From assembly GCF_016545825.1 (NCBI RefSeq), contig NC_052616.1, positions 37,190,192-37,254,191 of the forward strand: 64,000 nt of DNA. Reading direction: 5' to 3'. Source of the stretch: Eucalyptus grandis. Lineage: Eukaryota; Streptophyta; Magnoliopsida; Myrtales; Myrtaceae. Both the position numbers and the translations under genes were made by a program. The notes under the pieces were generated by a model, which saw only the letters and a list, made by a program, of their open reading frames with translations, did no database searches and was not told the origin of the DNA. Below are positions 21,636 through 33,479 of the stretch, piece by piece. The first letter of the stretch is position 1. Each line of letters starts with the position of its first letter.

Positions 21636-21734
21636 CTACTTCTCCCCCTAAAAAAGGGTTAAGAGTCATCTAATCATAGGAATAAACAAATTCTAGGAAA
21701 GTTTAGTTTTGTTTCATTATGATCAACAGATGTA

Positions 21735-24502
21735 CCTATGATCAACAATGCTCACAAATTATGGTTCACATGTCACATGAAGCAGAATGCTGAAAGCTTC
21801 TCTATAACTTCCGTAGCCAAAAATCCAGTCCTCTGCCACTGTTCAAGAGGAACATCAAGAGCTTCCATCCCTGCATGTCTTGTTGCCCACGAAAGCACAA
21901 GGAGGAAACAAAGCAAGCATATCAATTTTAGGAGCTATGTCAAAGAGACAGCTACTCTTGCTGTAGTTTCAACATAAATTTAAGCAATGAATTTAATGAG
22001 AAATGTTTTCTTCTTTTAGTTAACTGTTTGAGACTATATATAAGATTGATAAGGCATATACTACCTAAAGTCAACAAGATGCTCACTTGAAGTTGCCAAG
22101 AGTCTCACTCCACCTTTTCTAACAGTATTTTGTTATATATATCCCTGAAGCAAGGTGCCTTTGGTTTTGAATCATTCTCCAAAAAGATACTAAAGAGCCA
22201 AATATTATGGCATCAACTATCAATTTCTGTCCACAAAATCATTTATAGTTGTGTATTGTCACCACATAACTATGAATGACAGCAACAGACTATTAGATAA
22301 GAGATGTCTTCTAGAAACCAGGCTCAAACTATTTGTGTAAATTTGGTCATCGTCTGAAGGAATGTGGCCAAGGAGCAAGTTCTTACAGCATTAAAGGCAG
22401 TACAATACTGACAATGCATTTTCATGCCAAAAAAGTATATCATAAATCCAGCTATGACACAGCCTAAGAAAACAACATTAGGAACTTCACCAAAGTAGAT
22501 AAAGACTGCAATATGGTTCCAGACAGAGCATAGTAGCAAATGAAAAATGTCAAACATTGGAATAATAAAGCAAGATTACTACTGTTGTCAGCCACAACCA
22601 CATTTTATGAAAGAATAATGAGAACAAACCCTTTACATCATTATAATGCATGGATATCCCAATTATTAACAGATTTGTGCAGATATATTATTTTATCATA
22701 AAGAAATAATTAAGGGAGGAACATAAAATATAACAATAAACTATGAACAGACTCTCAAGGGTATCAATTCAGAACAACAACAAAGTGCCATTGGCCAAAA
22801 TTTATAGAAGGGGCTGGAGAAGCAATGATAAACATAAATTTCGAGTCTCATTACACCAGTTTCTTCCTGTTGCAATAACGTTTGCATCCTCAACAATCGC
22901 ACAGCTATTCAATCAAGCTATAACATAAATAAATTTGAGATCATTCACTAATGAAGACTGAAATACTAATTATCTTAATAGAAAAAAAGCAACATATTTG
23001 AAATGCACCTGGTTATTGAAAACCAATTTCTTACATGACTGGAACAGGTTGTGCAGAGCAAGCTTTGCCTTATACAAGAAAGGCAAATAGGTCTTGTTAT
23101 TTGTTAGGAGAAAAAAATATGAGGACAATGGACAACTAGAGAAAATCAGCACCAAGTTGCCAACAGTAGAAATATTTCAGTATTAATATGCAGCTACTAA
23201 TGGAATGAATTTATATCTCGTGGTTATAAGATCAAGATTGTGTGAGTCCGGTATAATATGCTGGTCACAAACTTCCAAGTAATGATTATTAATACATACT
23301 CATCTTATAATGCAGATGCAAATCCCACCTAACACTCAAACTGGTATGGCTCTAACAACACTAAAGCAAAAACAACAACTTGGCTCTAACAACACTAAAG
23401 CAAAAACAACAACTAATTTGAGAAACTACATGTTACTCTTTCCAATGTGTCTTATTATTGGCTCCTCAGAAGTTTACCTTTCATTAATCAGGTTTCACTC
23501 AAACATTCAAGAAGCATCCGGGAGTTTTAGCTTCTCGGTCATTTTCCTTCTTAAAAGCCAAGGCACCTGAGGATAAAAAAAGAATCCTAAACTATTGTGA
23601 ATTCCTCAGAAATCATAATTGACAATCAGCTTCTTGTGCTTTTGCCTCTATTTTGCTGAATAATTGATGTAAACTTCATGTTTCTTGTGATTATTTCTTT
23701 TTCATATCTACATTCCATAGGGCAAAAGAAAATAACCACCAAAACAGTTATCCATGGGCACGACCGATGTTGATATTACTCTCACTCCAAGTGAATTTGG
23801 TTACCAATTCTCCCTAGTTGCCAATGTCAAGAAGTGGTTAAAGGCCTCAACTGTCAAGCAACCTTTCCTCGTGGCTTGCCATCTCACTGCATCTTCTTTA
23901 TTCCTCTATGGTTTTGCCTCTTCAAGCACCTCAAAAAACATATTCTTATGATAAGTACATACTATGAATCCACATTTCCTAGACACCCCAAAAACACCCA
24001 AATCCCTCCCTCCCAACCTACAGCACCCGGATTTGCTCAATTTTTTGCCTGAAAAGGGGACTGAACCAACCCATGTACGCCCTCTTTCCCATTATATCAC
24101 TCTATCTCCCTTGTTATTCCTTTGAACCTAGACTTCACCTACTTCTTTCAATAAATTGCCACCTATGAAAACAAGAGAAGGAAAAGCTATACCTTCCAGA
24201 GATTGTCACTGATTTTGCAGTGTCTAATGTCAATAACCTATGAATTCACCATCAAGCATCCACAGAAAAAACTTGCGGAGAAACACTGATTCAGCTTCTC
24301 TCAAACAGATTCAACGATAAATTCTTCAAGTTCCCGCGCAATCGCAGCACCAAACAAACTGAATTCAAAAATCCATCTCAAGCATTCCACTAACTTAAAA
24401 AAATTCGGACGTATCAGGCGTTACCTGGTCTATTTCAAGCTGCACGAAGCCCAAAACCTCAGGAGAGAATCTTTCACTTCAAGCTACGTCGCCAGTTTCC
24501 AT
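21735..24502 (-). pseudogene. TAD2: TAD2-like tRNA adenosine deaminase pseudogene, copy 1
   Basis: Three minus-strand exon relics are in order. Exon 1 (24502-24425) has METGDVA then a stop at codon 8, then PEVLGFVQLEIDQ and a GT donor. Exon 2 (about 22920-22838) has CAIVEDANVIATGRN..NETRN, the family's conserved (V)EDGKVIA.GRN..NETRN block, and has lost its donor. Exon 3 (21886 to about 21735) has ATRHAGMEALDVPLEQW, where the zinc-ligand H-A-E motif is H-A-G, so the catalytic Glu is gone. Its acceptor is GG in place of AG, and the CEPC zinc site is cut by a stop. Functional TAD2 deaminates A34 of tRNA anticodons. The last exons are missing: the MULE end lies 100 bases beyond. Confidence 0.82.
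23347..23414. repeat. 34-bp exact tandem duplication
   Basis: Two adjacent units begin TGGCTCTAACAACACTAAAG at 23347 and 23381. It lies in the first-intron region of the TAD2-like pseudogene copy 1. Confidence 0.9.
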
Positions 24503-26080
24503 GGCCGGTCTCCGTCAGCCGTCGGTTCGGTAGGCACTCCATTTCCGGAAGATGAGCTTCTTCTTCTGTTCGTCGACTCCGTTGGCAGGTGGCGATCTTC
24601 AATGCGTGAGAGCAGACTGGCGTCGTATCGATGGAGTTGGATGGTTGGCTATGGCGGAGAAAAGGAAGGAGCTTCCAAACAACGGGAAGATCAGAGAAAA
24701 TGAACAAAGAGAAGGAAAGACTTACAGAATCTGTTTGGGAATTAAAGTTAACTAACTGGGGTTAATAAAAAGTAATTGTTTATTTTAAGCAAGCGACCAT
24801 CACATATATAATGGAAGGGTACTTCTATCGAGACGAATAATTTGACATTAAGTGTTTTTCAAGGCTTTGAATGAATTTTCATGAGTCGAATTCAAATCTG
24901 ATAGTTGAGTGAAAAGAGCACTGATCGAGATCAGTCCGTGATTTCATGTTGAAGTATAAAAATGCAAAAATGAACTTTGAATTGAGGGATCAATCTAAGT
25001 GAGAATAAAAGTAGGCGTACTGGAATTGAAAACATATAAAAAAGAAATAGATCGTGAAGCGAAAGTACACGGAATGAAAGTGGCAAGAATCGAGGGCGCA
25101 AGTAAAGACAACGTGATAAAAAATGAAAGGCAAAAGATGGATAAAACTCACGGAGAGCATTCTTGGTCCTTCATACTCACATGGAATGGAAGTTGTTTGT
25201 GACTTTCTCTTCCAATTTTTCACCTCCACCAGCATCAACTCCCCATCCTGTATCCATCCGTGGGTAGCGCAATTGGTTGAGAGTCATTCTCTCATCACTG
25301 AGATTAAGAGTTCGAAATCCTGCGTTGCTATCGATTTAAGTGAGAGGTCATGGTAGTAGGTTGATGTGCTAGTCTTCCCCGAGATAGGGACCCCGTCCTC
25401 GGGAGCCGTTCGGGCACGGGAACATGTGACGGAGTCCTCAGTCACCCCAAAAAAAAAAAAAAAAAATCCTTATCCCGCATTGATAAACCGCACGGTGATT
25501 TCCCACTTCATCGCATGTTCTGACCAAATCCTCATCCATCATCCCGCCGTTTTCATGTTTGCATGCCTTGCCACATGTAGATGAGCATGCTGCGATCTTC
25601 TTCTTCGTCTTCTTGTTTGCCCAAGCCTTATCACGCGACTCGCCAGCCACGACCTCCGCATGCTTTTCTCGGTCGAATTAATCCTCTCGATATTAAGTTC
25701 GAGAAGGCGGTCAAGCTTCTCTCTCCTTGTCGAGCTCTAGCCCAGGACTGATCATTTTCCTCGTTGTAGCTGGCAAAGTCAATGCTAACTCAAGTGGACA
25801 CATCAAAGTACGTCAATGTTAATGTATGGGTGAAAGTGGGTACTAGTCAAAAGTCTTTCTGAGAAAAGATAACGACAAGAACGAGGAAGAAAGAAGGCAT
25901 TGTAATCAAGATCAGCTCAGTTTCTTGTCCAAAAAAAAAAAAAAGATCAGCTCAGTTCACTCACGTACAAATCGCTTCCGTACCAAGTCTCCAACACCAC
26001 CGTGCCCGTTTCCATCGGTCAAATATAGAAGTCAACATCGTCTTGATTCGCTTGCCTAGAGGGAAATTAAACTCACGTCT
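24420..26080. repeat. Paralogous block 1 (matches 27811-29420)
   Basis: From exon 1 of the TAD2-like pseudogene rightwards, long stretches align with block 2. Examples are AACTCACGGAGAG.., TGGAATGGAAGTTGTT.., CTCCACCAGCATCAA.. and GATAAACCGCACG... Apart from the SINE the DNA between the pseudogene and the TNL tail has no recognisable gene. It is the divergent intergenic spacer. Confidence 0.85.
25256..25466 (+). mobile_element. tRNA-derived SINE
   Basis: The head has RNA polymerase III promoter boxes: A box TAGCGCAATTGG (25264-25275) and B box AGTTCGAAATCC (25309-25320). A tRNA-unrelated body of about 120 bases follows, then an 18-base poly-A tail (25449-25466). Flanks ATCCTGTATCC and ATCCTTATCC are an imperfect target duplication. 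The paralogous block 2 has the unoccupied site near 28817. It is not a functional tRNA gene: no acceptor-stem pairing or full cloverleaf. Confidence 0.9.
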
Positions 26081-26254
26081 TCTTTTTTATTCTATTTGAC
26101 TATGTTTCCCTGCGCTCATTTGACTATGTTGCGAGTCCTCCTCTAGATCTGCTTCGCTTGGATTATCTTTGTGCACATGTGAACTCTCGGCTATTGGATC
26201 TATTGATTCATGACCAACCTTATAGAGTAAAACTAGATTTATCAACTGATTATT

Positions 26255-26590
26255 TCAAAATTCAACCTTTTGATGGTCCCCTAGTTGCTCGCATATTATT
26301 TGGAATCCCCACTTTTTCATGACTCTACCCACTACTCCAACACCAAATTGTATATAATGCCCATCAATTTGAGCAAAATTGACTTTTCTCCACGACTCAC
26401 ATGGTGATAAATATTCGACAAAGATATGATCTGAATCCAACAATCTGCAACATCGTTCCACGCAAAACAGCTCTTTGCCATCAACATGCCGTACAATAAA
26501 AAATGTGCCTATCTCATACTCTTTATCAATATTGAGGGCGGCTATCTCTTCCTGCTCATCATTATTGAGTATGAACAACAAACGTACCAT
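26255..26590 (-). pseudogene. Isolated C-terminal (C-JID) fragment of a TNL gene
   Basis: The 112-codon frame reads VNFAQIDGHYIQFGVGVVGRV then MKKWGFQIICEQ, paralogous to VNFGQINRSYVHFSL..VKKWGIRIICK in the TNL1 last exon. These are the post-LRR jelly-roll/C-JID strands of plant TNLs, where the domain helps recognise effectors. The upstream half of the domain and all LRR sequence are absent: the frame begins at the edge of the TAD2-like pseudogene copy 2. The first codon is not an ATG in a proper context, so this is a relic, not a short gene. Confidence 0.8.
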
Positions 26591-26591
26591 T

Positions 26592-27893
26592 GATCAATGA
26601 TGCTGCTGCGCACATTATGCATGGTTCACATGTCACATGAAGGGAGCATGCTGAAAACTTCTTTGCAACTTCTGCAGACGAAATCCAGTCCTCTGTTCAA
26701 GAAGAACATCAAGAGCTTCGATCTCTGCACGTCTTGTTGCCTAGGAAAGTGCAAGCAGAAAAATGAAGGAAGCATATGAAACTTAGGAGCTTGGTCAGAG
26801 AGAAAGCTGCTCTTAGTGTAGTTTCAACATTAATTTAGGAAACTCATTTCATGAACAATTGAGTCCAGTAGTTTATCTATGAATCGGTGCGTCTCTTAGT
26901 GCCGTTTCCTTCTTCCTCTTAGTGTTGGGAGCATTTGTAGCGCAAATAAAAATGAGTTAACAAAAGCAAATAATGACAACACAATATAACTTGTCTTCTT
27001 CCTCTTCAAATCACCTCTTTCATACCTGCTCCGTGTTGACTATATTTTTTAGGCTTGATCATGTTCATCCTTTGCTCGGTATGCAGACTAAGTGTGGAAG
27101 ATTACAGTGCATAAAGTGTATTCTAGGGAAAGGATTTTCGTCAAAGCCAACTGCATTAGATCATGAATCTTATTGGAAGAATCGCTGTCTTTAAAACAGA
27201 ATCATGATACACCTTATCCGGAAATTTCAGATCTTTGTTCAAATACCCACGACACTGAGCGTCTAAGAGAGAATCTTACGCGTGAAGTATGGACAATTCT
27301 CTCTTCTCCTTACTATTAGGTATTCTAATTTCCAGAACTGAAGCACTATATTCTTCGAAAGTTTATCTGAAATTGCACTTATCCTCCCTATACTTAAGAT
27401 TTTGCAAAGTTACTTAACTCGCTTCCCATAACTTTAGAATTTTGCATCTTTCACTAGACCTTTTTAACCAAGAAAGGTGAAGCCACCATAACAACTCACT
27501 CTCATGTAATGTAAAGCAATAAATACATATCCAGAATAATCTATAAATTGCCACCTATGGAAACGAGAGAACGAAAAGCTACACCTTGCAGAGATCGTCG
27601 CTGATTATGCAGCGTGTAATGTCGAAAACCTATGAATTCACTATCAAGCATCCACGGACAAAACTTATGAAGAAACACTGATTCAGTCTCTCTCGAATAA
27701 AGTCAACCACACATTCTTCAAGTTTCCACGCAATTGTAGCACCATACGTATCGAAATCAAAATCCAGCTCAACTATTACTGCACCTTAATAAAATTTGGA
27801 TGCCCCGGGCGTCACCTGATCTATAGCAAGTTGCATGAAGCCCAGAACCTCAGGAATGAATCATTCCCCCGAAGCTAAGTCACCAGTTTCCAT
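26592..27893 (-). pseudogene. TAD2: TAD2-like tRNA adenosine deaminase pseudogene, copy 2
   Basis: Exon 1 (27893-27816) has METGDLASGE, a stop at codon 11, then PEVLGFMQLAIDQ and a GT donor. The later exon (from 26739) follows an intact CCTAG acceptor with ATRRAEIEALDVLLEQ and, after a frame slip, LHVTCEPCIMCAAA, whose PCxxC supplies two zinc ligands of the deaminase fold. Here H-A-E reads R-A-E, so the histidine ligand is lost. Exon 2, seen in copy 1, was not found between 26740 and 27815. The two copies have different stops, so they decayed separately, at least in part. The 3' exons are replaced by the TNL fragment at 26255-26590. Confidence 0.82.
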
Positions 27894-29420
27894 GGCTTTG
27901 GTCAGCGGTGGCAGCCCGTCGGCTCCGCTGGCTGGTCTACATCACCAGTTTCCGGAAGACGAACTTTTTTTGTAACCTTCGTTGGCAGGTGGCGATCTTC
28001 CATTTCGTCAGAGCTCACTTGAGTCGTTTGGAAGATGAGAAGCCGTGATGCTGAAAGTAGCTTTGCCTACGGCGGAGAAACGGAAGTTGCTTCCAACGGG
28101 AAAATCAAAGAAAATGAACGAAGAGAAGAAAGAATGACCAAATTCTATGTGGGAGTTAAGTTAACTAACTAGGGTCTAAGGGATTTGAACCAAAAAAGAA
28201 AAGGCAATTATTTATTATACGCAAGCGACCATCTAATATATATTATTTTTCTATAATGATGGAAGGGTAGTTCGACAAAACCAAAATCATTTTTAAGATG
28301 ACACTTTTGTTTTGCAAGAAATTTGATATTGATAATTTTCAAGAAGTCATTTTTGGAAAAAAAAATGACATAACGGGACAGCCACATGGTCAAGGCTTTT
28401 GATAATTTTTATGAGTCATGTCATCAAATCCATTTCCAGAGTCATAGTTGAGTGAAGAGAGAATGACTGAAATAGCTTTGTGGTTTCATACTAAAGTGTA
28501 AAATGCACGTATGGCGTTTAGATGAAGGGACGAATCTACGTGAAATTCACTCGGTGTGAATAAAAGTAGATGCGCTAGAATTGAGATTACATTGAAAGGA
28601 AATAAATTTTGAGATGAGAATAAGGAAATGAAAGTGGCAAGAACCGAACGTGTAAGTAAAGGAAAAAATGGGAGTACAAAGATAGATAAAACTCACGGAG
28701 AGAGTATTCATGCGTGCGCTCGTCTCTCTCCTCTGATGCTTTGGTCCTTTATACTCCGTGGAATGGAAGTTGTTCCTGCCTTCTCTTCCAATTTTACCTC
28801 CACCAGCATCAAATGCCCATCCCCCGTTGATAAACCGCACGATCGCTTCCCACTTCTTTTACATGTGCTAGAATCCCTTCACGTTCTGACCAGATCATCC
28901 TCCATCCCGACCACTTTCCACGTTTGCATGCTTTGCCATAGGTAAGAGCTTGTGATCTTATTCTTGTTCGACTTTTCTTCGCAAGAAATGTGCTCTACAC
29001 GCATGAAATTATTCGCCAGAGCCTCCTCCTCTTGCAGATCTCCAGCCACAACCTTTGCGTGCTTTCTTGGTCAAACTCATTTTCTCGATATTAAATCGAG
29101 AAAGTAGGGCGACCTCCTCTCCATGGGGCTGATTATTTCCATCGTTGCAGCTGGCAAAGTTAACGCCAATTAAAATGGACACACCAAGTACCTCAATGTT
29201 AATATATGGATAAAAGTGGGTACTAACAGCGGGTTATAAGTTTTTTTTTTTTTTTTTTTTTGAGAAAAGAAAACGAGAAGAACAAAAACAAAAACAAAAA
29301 ACAAAAGAAAAAAAGAATGCATTGTAATCAAGGTGAGGCAGTTCATTTACCTATGAATTGCTTCCTTAGCAAGTTTCAATCATTCTACAATAAAAGTTGC
29401 AAGCCAACGCTAGCATGCTC
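27811..29420. repeat. Paralogous block 2 (matches 24420-26080)
   Basis: It is the second copy of the spacer between the TAD2-like pseudogene and a TNL tail. It lacks the SINE and keeps the simple sequence CATCCCCCGTTGATAAACCG at the insertion point. A 22-base T run near 29240-29261 is specific to this copy. No gene is seen between 27900 and 29384. Confidence 0.85.
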
Positions 29421-30089
29421 ATCTCTGCTGGTCGAATCGGAGCTCATCATATTTTTGGTTTGCATGCCATGAGGGAGAATAAGCTTAGGATTTCCTTTTG
29501 ATACTATTTGACTATGTTCCTCACTCCTTCTTTGAAAATCTTGCAAGTCTTTCTGTAGATTTGTTTCGATCAAATTATCTTTGTGCATAAGTGGACTCTC
29601 AACTTCTAAATCTGTTAGTTCAAGAACAACCTCACGGAGTAAAGCTAGATCGATCAGCCGATTGTCTTGAATCCCAATCTTTAAATCATCCTCAAGTGGC
29701 TTGCATATTATTCGGATTCCCCACTTTTTCACCTTTGCAGTTGATACTTTAAGGCTAAAGTGTACATAACTCCTATTGATTTGACCAAAATTGACTTCTC
29801 CCCATAGATCATATGGTGTGAAAAACCAAAGTAAGATTTGATCCGAATCCTTTGTCAAGAAGCTTCTTCATCCTTTGCAATTCCTCATTTCACCATTCAC
29901 ATGTGGTAAAATCTCAAATATCGGATGCTTTGTTTGATCATCATTACTAAAAACGGCACAGAGAGTGACTATAAGAAACTTATCATACAAGTCCTTTAAA
30001 GCCATGAATGATACGGAACTCTCTTCAATAGGGAGGACCCACTCTGGCATCTCTTCTCCGAGGGACCAAATTATGAAATCAGAAGACGT
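29385..30089 (-). pseudogene. TNL1 exon 5: C-JID and C-terminal tail
   Basis: The acceptor TTTATAGCAG precedes TSSDFIIWSLGEEMPEWVLP (the strand that opens C-JID domains), KFLIVTLCAVFSNDD, and, beyond the in-frame TGA at 29868-29870, VNFGQINRSYVHFSLKVS and VKKWGIRIICK. Both halves are in the same frame, so only the stop separates them. About 100 more residues (Leu/Glu/Asp rich, EVVLELTDLEVESP) follow to the stop at 29385. The opening half matches nothing at 26255-26590, where it is missing. Confidence 0.85.
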
Positions 30090-30400
30090 CTGCTATAAAG
30101 ATAGACCACTACAAAGTACCGAAGTTTGTTATTAGTAGTACTCAAATAAAAGAATTCATTTTAAGTATAATGATTAATCCTAGTGAATTACACTTCAAAC
30201 TATAGCTCTCTAAATGAGTAGAGATTCATTGACCCTTGCTTGCATTAACATACAACTCTCATGTGATAGAAATCATTCCAGTAAAAGTATGTGGCCAACT
30301 TTATTACATGCAAACACTTTATATTTGTTTGCTTTTCTTGAGCTTTTGCATTTACTACTATTGCAATATACAAGAACATAACACATCCAGCATATACTCC

Positions 30401-30402
<2 letters not shown>

Positions 30403-30477
<75 letters not shown>
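30403..30477. repeat. (GA)n microsatellite, about 37 units
   Basis: It is a perfect GA run on +, so CT on the gene strand of TNL1. It begins 5 bases after the GT of the exon 4 donor (GT at 30483-30482) and fills the start of intron 4. Confidence 0.98.
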
Positions 30478-30479
<2 letters not shown>

Positions 30480-30483
30480 TAAC

Positions 30484-31263
30484 CTGGTCGAGAGAGGGAA
30501 TGTCAGTCACGGTCAACACTCTACGGGCAAAAGCAGATGATAATACATCTCCAGTTTTTTGTAGAGATTCACAATTATTAGCTGAAAGAATCTTAAAAAA
30601 TGGTGGAAGCTCGGGTATTTCTTGTAACTCTTGGCAATATGAAATTGCATATATGGTCAAATGATCACGTTTACGAATAGATGCGGGAAGTCTAGTGACA
30701 TTGCTCTCCGCCAAAACTAAATCTTGCAAGAAGGGAAAATATGAAGGATTCTCGAGAAATTCTATTCTGAAATTACATCCTCCAAGAGATAAATAGAGTA
30801 AATTTGAAAGTCCGCTATTCATGCGCGGATTAGCTGAATCCTCATATTTTGGAAATCCTATTAAATTTGTACAATACGCAAGTTCCAAGAGTTCAATGTT
30901 TTGTAACTTGTAAATGCTAGATGGAAGACTTACCAAGTTCTTGCATTCACTTAAATCCATTATTTTCAAAGAGACGAGATTTTCGATTGATACAGAAAGT
31001 TCTTTAATAGTGGTCCCTTGTAAACAAAGCTTTTTCAAGCCTCCAAGTTTACGTGGAATATCAGGGAAATTGTCAATTTTTCTGCACCCCCTTAAATTCA
31101 ATGACTGCAACTTGTCGTGATACGCAATAGACTCATGGACTTCTACCAAGTTTTTGCAATCACAAAGAACCAATTCCTCAAGATTTGGTGTACAAGAAAT
31201 GTCAGGCATATGAACCAATGATTCACAGTTCCTGAAATTAATGTACTTCAATTGTTGGAAGTC
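30484..31263 (-). CDS. TNL1 exon 4: leucine-rich repeat exon
   Basis: This is 780 bases, exactly 260 open codons, between acceptor TTTTTGCAG and donor CAG|GTTAGA. It begins DFQQLKYINFRNCESLVHMP, the usual text after the QFK that ends exon 3, and runs through about eight to nine LRRs (LEELVLCDCKNLVEVHESI, LKKLCLQGTTIKEL, LKIMDLSECKNLVSLP, and so on). It ends with RDHLTIYAISYCQELQEIPELP, LSANNCESL and TDIPSLDQ. LRRs give effector specificity. There is no internal break. It is the only LRR coding sequence in the window. Confidence 0.9.
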
Positions 31264-31269
31264 CTGCAA

Positions 31270-32620
31270 AAACAATGAAACAAACATTTCATAAAAAGGT
31301 ACTATAATTTGATTTTTTGAGAATTAAATATTGTATTGAGGAATTAGTAAACAATTAGAAACTTTAATAGTAATTACAAATCTATACGTATGTATTGTAT
31401 GAGATTGAAATTTAGAGATGATAAATCAAAAAGCTAATGGATATTGGTAAGATGCAGGCCATGTGGTAAAACTATGCCATATGTTACGCCATGTGGCAAT
31501 CAAAACATAAAGTGAAGTGCCATGCGGCGACCATACAAATGTGGGTATCGTGACAAAATTAAGCCATGCGTCATGCCATGTTCCAATTAGAGAAGCAATG
31601 TTAATGTCACGTGGCAAGCACCGGAGTGAACATTTTTTTTTTAAAATTATGATTTAGAGTATATATAATAGCTTAATGTCAATACTATATTCTATCACAA
31701 TGAAATTTTTCAAAATATAAATAAAATTTCAAATTTCTTTGAAGTTATGCAAAGAAAATGCGACCAACTTAGAAAAAAATTATGAGTTAAAAGAATTTAC
31801 ATATACAATTCATTATCTAGTTTGACTTTTGATTAAGAAACTAGTGGCATGCCACCACTAGATCCCACTATATGTAAATGCATTACAACATCATCGGCAA
31901 AGCTTCTAATAAATATTTTATTATGTTTGCTTAGAAATGTTGCTCCTCAAGAACTAACTTAAGTAATTAATAATGCCTTTACGGCACACTGCATTCAAAC
32001 TTTTGACAAAGCTAATTCTATCGATGCAGGACAAATCCTGTTGTTCAGGTATGTTGCATTGGGTAAAGCTCCATCACTTGCGACTAACTAGCCTCTTAAG
32101 TTTACTTTCAGTAGGAGATGTTGTGACTAGGATATCTAATTTACCACATCCAAATCGAGCAGCTTGAACACTCAGCTCCCTACTGCTTGGGTGTTTTCAC
32201 TTTTATATACAATATCAACGGATTCATTCTTTATATTTTTGTTTCCTTTATATTTGCTCATTATACAAATTTTCTAGTAAAACAAAAAAGCTTATGTGTA
32301 AACAACTGACACAATTAGAATGGGGTTACATAGCTTACACTAGCACATTTGCATTCTTCATTAGGTAGATTTGATTTGATTTTGAAATATAGTTATGTTG
32401 ATTTTTAGAGACATTGGATTAAAACAGAGTTTGAACTTCATCTATATTATTATATATAGTACATAAAGCTACTTTTAAGGGATTTCAATTATTTTTTTAT
32501 TCTTTCCTTCAATTATACTCAATTACTTATTTTACAAATATTATACTCATGGATGGATACATCAAAGTGGTTATCTATTTTATCTCACATACTCTATAAT
32601 TATGTATCGAATATAAGTTA
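31270..32620. other. TNL1 intron 3, left part
   Basis: No gene is seen. At 31440-31620 a run of degenerate GCCATGTGGCAA-like phrases (about six) forms a loose repeat. The rest is AT-rich intron DNA up to the copia LTR. Confidence 0.6.
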
Positions 32621-33325
32621 GTATATTAAACTTGACCAGATTGGAGGATGTGGACCTTTGTATTGGATGAGGTGTAAAAGAAAAGTCCGAGTCAGTCTTT
32701 GACATGGTCTTGCATTCTTTGGATGATAATCTTGGATGATAATTTGTTTTTCTATGTTGGGATATATGAATCCGACGTTTGGACAACCAACAAGGGTTTC
32801 TTCATATCTCTCCAAGGAATGAGACCAAGAGTTGAACTCCTTTGATTGCCGCCCAGTTGACTTTCCTTCAAAAGGCCACACAAGAGGAAACAAAAAGGAA
32901 TACTCTGAAGAAAGTCCTATTGGGTTTCAGAGATAGAAAATAAAGTGTGGGTTTTGTTTTCTATATTCCTTCAGCTGCAATCGCACAAAAAAGGAACAAG
33001 TGGGAAGCTCTTCTTTAGCTAGGCTCAAGAATGAGGAACACACGGTGATATATATGTAGCGTAGTTTTACATCCAAAGTGATTTGTTTCTTTATAAGCAC
33101 TGTAGGTTTTGGAGTAGCTAGGATTGGAAAGCACTTGAATGCTTGAGTAATTATAACTCTGAAATTTTCCAATTAGTGGTTTTTGTCCTGACTCTTCATG
33201 GATTAAGTACCATTACTGACTAAACCACATAAATATTTCTTTTTTTTTAGTTCTCTTTATTTACTAATAATTTTGCATTGATTTAATTGCAAGATCCATT
33301 AGCTTATGCACTATTTTACCATAAT

Positions 33326-33337
33326 TGGTATAAGAGC
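33326..33337 (+). other. Copia primer-binding site (tRNA-Met type)
   Basis: TGGTATAAGAGC differs at one base from the tRNA-Met complement seen at 2880 and 11012. It follows the LTR end TTTTACCA by four bases. Confidence 0.8.
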
Positions 33338-33479
33338 TACCACTAGAATCTTTTGGATTTAATTTGAGATTTTTGCTTGTCTGATTGTTGTCTAGAAATT
33401 ATGTTGCTGCAATTATGTGTAAAGTGAAAGTAGAAATTTTGAGACGTTCAATGGGAGGAACAACTTTGGATTGTAGAGC

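Noticed and set aside
22324..22557. 77-codon minus frame with hydrophobic stretches
   Set aside because: It lies in intron 2 of the TAD2-like pseudogene and has no recognisable domain. AT-rich introns yield such frames by chance.
25261..25335. Possible tRNA gene
   Set aside because: A and B boxes are present but the sequence does not form acceptor or anticodon stems, and it continues into a 3' body with poly-A. It is a SINE head.
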